This document shows positions 58,902 through 64,000 of a stretch of DNA of 64,000 nt, piece after piece. Each line of letters opens with the position of its first letter. The stretch's first letter is position 1. Both the position numbers and the translations under genes were made by a program. The notes beneath the pieces were generated by a model. It worked only from the letters and a program-made list of their open reading frames with translations, did not search any database and was not told where the DNA came from. Origin of the DNA: SIG672 sp045605765 (GTDB taxonomy: Bacteria > Bacillota > Clostridia > Oscillospirales > CAG-272); assembly GCA_045605765.1 (NCBI GenBank), contig JAZUQQ010000057.1, forward strand, positions 62,001 through 126,000, in the 5' to 3' direction.

Positions 58902-60608
58902 ATGAAATTTCCCGAAAGCAAGGATCACGCATCTATTCCGCTTCCCGAATATCCCCGCCCTCAGCTCGTGCGCGACAGCTATATCTGTCTTAACGGAGAG
59001 TGGAATTATTCTATCGGCAGCGACGCATCTCTTCCCGAGGCATATCCCGGTAAGATAACGGTTCCCTTCTCGCCCGAAAGTCCGCTTTCGGGTTGTAACA
59101 GAAAGTCAAAGCCTTACGAAACGCTATTTTACAAGAGATCCTTCCAGCTTACCGAGGACTTTATGAAGGACCGCCTTATCATAAACTTCGGCGCGGTCGA
59201 TTTTTCCGCCGACGTTTACGTCAACGAAAAATTTGCAGGATCGCACGAGGGCGGCTACACCGCTTTTTCCTTTGACATAACCGATTTTGTCCGCATCGGC
59301 GAAAACGAGATCATCGTGGCGGTGCGCGATGAGTCGGACACCTCATATCACTCGCGCGGCAAGCAGAAAGAAAAGCGCGGCGGGATCTGGTATACCTCTC
59401 AGAGCGGAATCTGGCAGACTGTGTGGCTCGAAAGTGTTCCGAGCGACTACATCTCTTCCCTTCTTATCGTTCCCGACATAGACAGAAAAACTGTCTCCAT
59501 TACGGTAAGATCGAAATCCGACGACGAATGTATAATAGAGTTTAACGGACAAAGCTTTTTAGCTCTTACCAACAAGCCGTTTGACCTTCTCGTCGAAAAT
59601 TTCATCGTCTGGACTCCAGAAACGCCTAGACTGTACGAGTTCTCGGTAACACTCGGCAAAGACCGCGTAGAGAGTTATTTTGCGATGAGAAGCTTTTCCG
59701 TCGGAAGTGACGAAAAAGGTATTCCGCGTCTTATCCTTAACGGCATACCCTATTTTCACAACGGACTGCTCGATCAGGGTTATTTCGGATACGGACTTTA
59801 CACGCCCGAAAGCGACGAAATGATGATCTCCGATATAGCGCGTGCCAAGGAAATGGGCTTCAATATGCTCAGAAAGCACATCAAGATCGAACCTATGCGC
59901 TGGTATTACCACTGCGACCGCCTTGGAATGCTCGTTTGGCAGGATATGATAAACGGCGGACGGCAGTATAATCCTCTCGTGATTTCTACTCCTCTTATTA
60001 CGAAAATACATTTCAAAGACAGTCGCTACTCTTGGTTTGCAAGGGAAGATAAGGAAGGCAGAGAGGAATATTACCGTGAGCTTTCAGAGATGATAAATCA
60101 GCTTATAAACGTACCATCAATAGCTATGTGGGTTCCGTTCAATGAAGGTTGGGGACAGTTTGATGCGGCAAAAGCCGTAGAGCTTATCCGCTCTATCGAC
60201 AAAACGAGAACTATCGACCATGCAAGCGGTTGGCACGATCAGGGTGTCAGTGACGTCAAGAGCTGGCACGTGTATTTCACGAAATACAAATTCCGTCCCG
60301 ACAAAAAGGGGCGCGCGGTCGTACTCAGTGAATTTGGTGGCTACAACCTACGTATTGAGGGGCACTCGTTCACCGAGCGAGACTTCGGATATAAGCATTT
60401 AAAGTCACCCGAAGAACTGAAAAGAGCTCTCTCAAAGCTCTATAAGGAGGAAATACATCCCGCCATTGAAAAGGGACTTGCGGCGGCAGTATATACTCAG
60501 CTTGCCGACGTAGAGGATGAGGTCAACGGACTTATAACGCACGACAGATGTGTGATGAAGCTTCCTGCCGAGGAAATAAGAAGAATAGTTGAGTATAAAA
60601 ACAAGTAA
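58902..60608 (+). CDS. Glycoside hydrolase family 2 enzyme (beta-galactosidase/glucuronidase type)
   Basis: 568 residues, no signal peptide, so it acts on imported sugars. A jelly-roll domain (about 20-180: LNGEWNYSIG, VNEKFAGSHEGGYTAFSFDI, GIWYTSQSGIWQTVWLE), an Ig-like domain (about 185-268), then a TIM barrel with acid/base Glu415 in MWVPFNEGWGQFD and nucleophile Glu477 in VLSEFGGY. The short length with no C-terminal domains is typical of small GH2 enzymes of gut Clostridia. Whether galactose, glucuronic acid or mannose is cleaved cannot be told. RBS CGGAGGT. Confidence 0.9.
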   Translation: MKFPESKDHASIPLPEYPRPQLVRDSYICLNGEWNYSIGSDASLPEAYPGKITVPFSPESPLSGCNRKSKPYETLFYKRSFQLTEDFMKDRLIINFGAVDFSADVYVNEKFAGSHEGGYTAFSFDITDFVRIGENEIIVAVRDESDTSYHSRGKQKEKRGGIWYTSQSGIWQTVWLESVPSDYISSLLIVPDIDRKTVSITVRSKSDDECIIEFNGQSFLALTNKPFDLLVENFIVWTPETPRLYEFSVTLGKDRVESYFAMRSFSVGSDEKGIPRLILNGIPYFHNGLLDQGYFGYGLYTPESDEMMISDIARAKEMGFNMLRKHIKIEPMRWYYHCDRLGMLVWQDMINGGRQYNPLVISTPLITKIHFKDSRYSWFAREDKEGREEYYRELSEMINQLINVPSIAMWVPFNEGWGQFDAAKAVELIRSIDKTRTIDHASGWHDQGVSDVKSWHVYFTKYKFRPDKKGRAVVLSEFGGYNLRIEGHSFTERDFGYKHLKSPEELKRALSKLYKEEIHPAIEKGLAAAVYTQLADVEDEVNGLITHDRCVMKLPAEEIRRIVEYKNK

Positions 60609-60640
60609 AAAAATCAGGTCGAAAGACCTGATTTTTTTAT
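60608..60640. terminator. Bidirectional terminator between GH2 and fucO
   Basis: AAAATCAGGTC-GAAA-GACCTGATTTT (60611-60636) with T-runs on both strands, shared by two convergent genes. Confidence 0.92.
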
Positions 60641-60647
60641 CTTTTAA

Positions 60648-61793
60648 TTACATAAGACTGCGGTAGATAGCCTCGATATCCTCAACGCTGGTTTCCTTGG
60701 GATTGCCCGGACGGCAAGCGTCGTTATATGCATCAACAGACATCTGATGTATATCCTCTTCCCTTGCAACACCTCTGAGCGACGTCACTATTCCAACGTC
60801 CTCGGCTAGTTTGCGAACAGCTTCAACTGCCGCATTACGGTACTCGTCCTGAGTCATTTCGTCAACGCCCTTTACACCCATAGCGCGTGCGATCTCGCGG
60901 TATTTTTCACCCGTTGCCTCTGCATTATATGCCATAACTGCCGGAAGAAGCGTAGCGCAAGCCTTTCCGTGAGGCATATCGTAGTACGCCGAGAGGGTGT
61001 GTGCCATAGAGTGGTCAACGCCGAGACCTACATTAGAAAATCCCATTCCTGCAATATACTGACCAAGCGCCATTCCCTCACGTCCGTCAGCTTCATTTTT
61101 AACTGCTCCTCTGAGCGAACGTGCGATGATCTCAATAGCCTTGATATGGAACATATCGGAAAGCTCCCATGCACCCTTCGTTATATATCCCTCAATAGCA
61201 TGGGTAAGAGCGTCCATACCGGTTGCTGCGGTAAGTCCCGCAGGCATAGATTCCATCATATCAGGGTCAACTACTGCAACTACGGGAATGTCGTGTGCGT
61301 CAACGCAAACGAATTTGCGCTTTTTCTGAACGTCGGTGATAACGTAGTTGATAGTAACCTCTGCTGCCGTTCCTGCGGTAGTGGGAACTGCGATGATCGG
61401 AACGCAGGGGTTCTTAGTGGGAGCAACGCCTTCAAGCGAGCGTACATCTGCAAATTCGGGGTTGGTAATGATAATACCGATAGCCTTTGCGGTATCCATC
61501 GAAGATCCGCCGCCAATAGCAACGATACAGTCAGCCTGAGCCGCCTTGAACGCTTCTACTCCGCTCTTCACGTTTTCAACTGTGGGATTAGGCTTGATAT
61601 CGGAAAACACGCTGTACGCGATTCCTGCCTCGTCAAGAAGGTCGGTGACCTTTGCGGTAATGCCGAACTTTATAAGATCAGGGTCGGAGGCAACGAAAGC
61701 TTTTTTAAAGCCTCTGTTCTTGATTTCTTCGGGAATCCATTTTATTGCTCCTGCGCCGTGGTAGGAGGTTTCGTTAAGCACAAATTTGTTCAT
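60648..61793 (-). CDS. fucO: Lactaldehyde reductase / 1,2-propanediol oxidoreductase (iron-dependent alcohol dehydrogenase)
   Basis: Reduces L-lactaldehyde from fucose or rhamnose breakdown to 1,2-propanediol with NADH. 381 residues. The whole sequence follows FucO closely: KFVLNETSYHGAGAI start, IAIGGGSSMDTAKAIGII for NAD, NPEFADVRSLEG, IPTTAGTAAEVTINYVITD, KFVCVDAHDIP. Iron ligands are in TGMDALTHAIEGYITKGAW and GVDHSMAHTLSAYYDMPHG. RBS AAAGGA. Monocistronic with a strong promoter; no fucose or rhamnose pathway genes are nearby, so another short aldehyde could be the substrate. Confidence 0.93.
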   Translation of the reverse strand: MNKFVLNETSYHGAGAIKWIPEEIKNRGFKKAFVASDPDLIKFGITAKVTDLLDEAGIAYSVFSDIKPNPTVENVKSGVEAFKAAQADCIVAIGGGSSMDTAKAIGIIITNPEFADVRSLEGVAPTKNPCVPIIAVPTTAGTAAEVTINYVITDVQKKRKFVCVDAHDIPVVAVVDPDMMESMPAGLTAATGMDALTHAIEGYITKGAWELSDMFHIKAIEIIARSLRGAVKNEADGREGMALGQYIAGMGFSNVGLGVDHSMAHTLSAYYDMPHGKACATLLPAVMAYNAEATGEKYREIARAMGVKGVDEMTQDEYRNAAVEAVRKLAEDVGIVTSLRGVAREEDIHQMSVDAYNDACRPGNPKETSVEDIEAIYRSLM

Positions 61794-61829
61794 TCGACAA
61801 GTTCCTTTCGTTATTTATTTAACAATTTT

Positions 61830-61858
61830 ATTATAACTCATATTCTGCCAAATGTCAA
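61830..61858 (-). promoter_or_regulatory. Promoter of fucO
   Basis: TTGACA (61853-61858), 17 bp, TATAAT (61830-61835), minus strand. Confidence 0.92.
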
Positions 61859-61924
61859 TCCCCTGCACACAAAACTTGCGAAATAAAAAATTACGACAGA
61901 TATGCCTCGGGTCCTAAGGACAGC

Positions 61925-61963
61925 AAAAAGCCGATATGGATTTATTTCCGTATCGGCTTTTTG
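61925..61963. terminator. Orphan terminator-like hairpin
   Basis: AAAAAGCCGATA (61925-61936) pairs with TATCGGCTTTTT (61951-61962), T-runs on both strands. No gene ends next to it; the 61859-62020 spacer is otherwise empty. It may end read-through from the repeat array or the DUF2383 transcript. Confidence 0.6.
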
Positions 61964-62020
61964 TATTGTTGCATTGCCGCCTTCGGTGGTGAGTAAGTGC
62001 GTATTTCCTGATAGTTTTTA

Positions 62021-62170
62021 GTGATATGCTGTCTTCGACAGCGTGATATTTTTGCTGCCAAAAAAGAGATATTACTCTGCAGGCAGAGCAGTTATATTCT
62101 ATTCACCCGTAAAACTTGCGTAGCAAATACCACTCGTCGTAAGACGAATATCACTGCCAAGCAATATAAC
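62021..62170. repeat. GTGATAT-hairpin array, copy 2
   Basis: GTGATAT at 62021 and 62043 (GAGATAT at about 62066), alternating with hairpins GCTGTCTTCGACAGC, TTTTGCTGCCAAAAAA and CTCTGCAGGCAGAG. Then comes an inverted half with TCGTCGTAAGACGA and ATATCAC (62148). Same design as the array at 34.8 kb but different stem sequences. Confidence 0.65.
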
Positions 62171-62235
62171 TCGCCAAAAGCGAATAGAGTTGGCGTTATG
62201 TCATTAGGAACACAACGCCTATCTGTCGGAATTTT

Positions 62236-62670
62236 TTAAAGAAACTGACGTATATCTACCGCAAGTTTTTCTTCAAGGTTTATAAGGCGCTTGGTAATAT
62301 CCTTTGATACCTCATCTGCTGCTTCGTATTGATTGAGATATCGGTTCAGTGATTTCACGCCCATATTGCATCCATCTGTCATAAGGTCTGCTATCGTTTT
62401 ATCCGACTCACTCATAACGAGCTTTACGTTGGTTTTTGCAGCTGACATTCCTTTCGCTATGGGATTTGGCGCTTTTCCGTCATCCTTATATTGCTCGAGC
62501 AGCTCACCTATTTCCATAGCGAGCTTATCGTGTTCCCTTTTACAGTCACTGAGATATTTTCTGAATTTTTCATTTCGAACATATCCGAGAACATCCTCTA
62601 TCGACTCGACTCCCATTTTTACCCCCGCGTCACATTCACGAAGAAGTTTTATAGTATCTTGTTCTATCAC
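62236..62670 (-). CDS. DUF2383-type four-helix-bundle protein
   Basis: 144 residues, wholly helical, cytoplasmic. Helix 1 has KLLRECDAGVKMGVESIEDVLGYV, helix 2 CKREHDKLAMEIGELLEQY, then a GKAPNPIAKGMSAAKTNVKL linker, helix 3 and helix 4. The Glu/His pattern resembles ferritin-like DUF2383/PA2169 proteins, though a complete di-iron site is not clear. Start is GTG 62670 with AAGGAG 8 nt upstream. It is divergent from the 70-residue protein gene across a 63-bp spacer with an inverted repeat. Confidence 0.7.
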   Translation of the reverse strand: MIEQDTIKLLRECDAGVKMGVESIEDVLGYVRNEKFRKYLSDCKREHDKLAMEIGELLEQYKDDGKAPNPIAKGMSAAKTNVKLVMSESDKTIADLMTDGCNMGVKSLNRYLNQYEAADEVSKDITKRLINLEEKLAVDIRQFL

Positions 62671-62688
62671 TTCATCATCTCCTTTTTG

Positions 62689-62718
62689 AATAGTATTGCC
62701 GATTTTTTTAATACTATT
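62689..62718. promoter_or_regulatory. Inverted repeat in a divergent spacer (operator candidate)
   Basis: AATAGTATT (62689-62697) and AATACTATT (62710-62718), 12 nt apart, overlapping the minus-strand TATAAT at 62716-62721. It sits between two divergent genes. Confidence 0.4.
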
Positions 62719-62733
62719 ATAAAAGGAGCAAAA

Positions 62734-62946
62734 ATGTCATATTTCAATTATCACGCCACAGCCAAACGCCTGATATCTGAGGGAAAGTTGATAAAATATT
62801 ATTTTACAGACAGATACGGAAAAATATCTCCTGCTCTCATTCTTGTTTTCGACGATGATTTGCATAGTGTCATGCCGATAAGAGAATATCGCTTCGACGA
62901 ATATATGAAGCTTCTTCCTAAAGAAAAAAATGCGTTTAAGGAATGA
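62734..62946 (+). CDS. Conserved 70-residue protein of unknown function
   Basis: MSYFNYHATAKRLISEGKL, then Y-x-F-x-D-RYGKISPALILVFDD, then HSVMPIREYRFDEYMKLLP. The NYHATAK start and the MPIREYRFDEY block look like a small family common in gut Clostridia. I recall relatives being labelled as a thermostable hemolysin, which I regard as an unsupported label. RBS AAAAGGAG, 5 nt before the ATG; the frame is open upstream but without another RBS. A bidirectional terminator overlaps the stop codon. Confidence 0.75.
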   Translation: MSYFNYHATAKRLISEGKLIKYYFTDRYGKISPALILVFDDDLHSVMPIREYRFDEYMKLLPKEKNAFKE

Positions 62947-62963
62947 TCCTCAAACGCATTTTA
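62927..62963. terminator. Bidirectional terminator overlapping a stop codon
   Basis: AAAATGCGTTT and AAACGCATTTT (stem across 62927-62962) with a TGA stop in the loop; T-runs on both strands serve the 70-residue gene and the convergent GH2 gene. Confidence 0.75.
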
Positions 62964-62965
62964 AA

Positions 62966-64000
62966 TTATTTTTTCTTGGGCTTCTTTATTTTATTGAGTT
63001 TTTTATTCATTTTGAGAAGCTCTTCCTTGGTGAAGTTTACGTTCATCATTCCCATCATGCTCGTGAGTCTGAGGACTGTAAATCCGCCCATCATCTGCAT
63101 AAGTCCGCCGTCCGCTTTAAGATCGACGTCAAAGCCACCCGATTTCTTATCGGGGTTCTTCTTGCCAGCGTCCATCTTCTTCTTGATTTTAAGACCAACG
63201 CCGATAAACCAGAGCTTTCCTCTCTTAGACTCCATAATATCAGAAAGCTTATCGTTAAGCGAGAAGCGTCCCTCGGGAGCGTCGATATCGAACCAGTTGA
63301 GAACTGCGCCCTTTTCAACGAGAACATAGTCCATATTCATCTCATCAACCTTGCGGATCTTGCCCTCGTCGGTAAGCTCGCCTGCCTTCGCAACGATCGT
63401 GCTTTCACCCACGTTCTTTACGTCGAAGTAGAAGAAATGGTCGTCAGCACTCTTCTTTCCGATGCTCTCGCCGTTAACGAAAAGCTCAACCTCAGGAAGG
63501 TTGGAGTAAACGGTAACCTTGGTTACGTCTTCAACTCTGTCGATATATCTCTTGGAGCAGAGGTGAACGAAAGGATCTACCTCAGCAGATACGAGCCATG
63601 CCTTATATGCATAGAAGGAGTCCTTCTTATACTTTCTGTCCATCGTGACGAGGCCTTTATGGTTCTGTCCGTTTTCGCCGCCCTCTGCTCTCGCATCTGC
63701 GCCGAAGTCGAACATATTCCATACATGAGTTGCCCACATATATTTTCTCGTAAAGAGCTGCTTTATAAGCTCCTCGTGATAATATGCCTGATATTCCTCG
63801 GTGTAGTCACCCTGCTTCGGATCGCTTGTGTGCCAGTTAAGAGCCTCACAGCCGTATTCGGAGCAACCGATTGGAATGTTCGGGTGCGTTTCGTGAAATT
63901 TATCGAACCAAGGTCCGTTCATCGAGGTATCTCCGCCGTACCAGCCGAAGTAGTGGTTATATGAAACGACGTCTGGAATCTGGAGATAGGGATCGTCCAT
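62966..64000 (-). CDS. Glycoside hydrolase family 2 enzyme, C-terminal part (5' end outside the window)
   Basis: 344 codons in the window; the gene enters from the right edge, so the Met at 64000 is not the start. The barrel end has the nucleophile region IGCSEYGCEALNWH with Glu, then MWATHVWNMFDFGADARAEGG and NHKGLVTMDRKYKKDSFYAYKAW, the usual beta-galactosidase barrel end. An Ig-like domain follows (VTVYSNLPEVELFVNGESIG). The last about 100 residues are unusual: a Met-rich stretch (LMQMMGGFTVLRLTSMMGMM) and a very basic end (NKKLNKIKKPKKK). Confidence 0.85.
   Translation of the reverse strand: MDDPYLQIPDVVSYNHYFGWYGGDTSMNGPWFDKFHETHPNIPIGCSEYGCEALNWHTSDPKQGDYTEEYQAYYHEELIKQLFTRKYMWATHVWNMFDFGADARAEGGENGQNHKGLVTMDRKYKKDSFYAYKAWLVSAEVDPFVHLCSKRYIDRVEDVTKVTVYSNLPEVELFVNGESIGKKSADDHFFYFDVKNVGESTIVAKAGELTDEGKIRKVDEMNMDYVLVEKGAVLNWFDIDAPEGRFSLNDKLSDIMESKRGKLWFIGVGLKIKKKMDAGKKNPDKKSGGFDVDLKADGGLMQMMGGFTVLRLTSMMGMMNVNFTKEELLKMNKKLNKIKKPKKK

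Noticed and set aside
62930..63964. Plus-strand ORF of 344 codons
   Set aside because: Antisense to the GH2 enzyme, whose barrel motifs are clear.

Overview
This window comes from an endospore-forming, Gram-positive Clostridia-type bacterium (Bacillota), probably an uncultured gut-associated lineage. The evidence is a complete sporulation sigma factor SigG, a Firmicutes-order division and cell-wall (dcw) cluster, a MurE with a diaminopimelate-type motif, a T-box leader, strong AGGAGG-type ribosome binding sites, many TTGACA-17-TATAAT promoters, and many lipoproteins with no outer-membrane genes. Nothing looks like a phage, an IS element or a CRISPR array. The accessory character comes from palindromic intergenic repeats and uncharacterised surface lipoproteins.

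Layout. 1-6.2 kb: the start of a secreted SGNH hydrolase, a MalK/UgpC-type ABC ATPase, an RsuA-type pseudouridine synthase behind a 32-residue membrane peptide, YajC with a TIGR04086-type membrane protein, a GNAT acetyltransferase and two membrane proteins (one YesL-like). 6.4-19.6 kb: a trigger-factor-like lipoprotein, a ZIP transporter with a D-2-hydroxyacid dehydrogenase, tRNA-Thr and tRNA-Leu, a permuted NlpC/P60-like protein, a guanylate kinase fused to a ParB-like domain, asnA, galM, an HtrA protease, a DUF1015 protein and sigG. 19.7-31.3 kb: one long operon with a membrane protein, a MoxR ATPase, a DUF58 protein, two VWA membrane proteins and two lipoproteins, followed by two further surface proteins that share modules with it (to 33.9 kb).

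34-35.6 kb is the most unusual part. It holds a structured RNA with its own promoter and terminator in front of a small Cys-rich protein, a palindromic element, a GTGATAT-hairpin array, and a frameshifted carD-like gene behind a promoter-proximal terminator hairpin. 35.7-49 kb is the dcw cluster on the minus strand (mraZ-rsmH-ftsL-pbp-murE-murF-mraY-ftsW-murG-ftsQ, then ftsZ); murD, murC, murB and ftsA are absent from it. 49.6-64 kb: pgk-tpiA, a CE7 esterase, an HPr-like protein lacking the phospho-histidine, an OYE-type flavoenzyme / ferredoxin-thioredoxin-reductase-like / thioredoxin operon, an isoleucine T-box controlling ilvA-ridA, tRNA-Pro, a GH2 glycosidase, fucO, a second GTGATAT array, a DUF2383-type protein, a conserved 70-residue protein, and the C-terminal part of a second GH2 enzyme.

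Functional links: sugar use (ABC ATPase, galM, two GH2 enzymes, CE7 esterase, fucO, pgk, tpiA) fits a plant- or glycan-fermenting gut anaerobe. ilvA and ridA pair a reactive-enamine producer with its scavenger. The flavoenzyme, FTR-like protein and thioredoxin form a plausible disulfide-reduction unit. The MoxR/VWA operon is a plausible envelope-assembly or metal-handling machine of unknown substrate.
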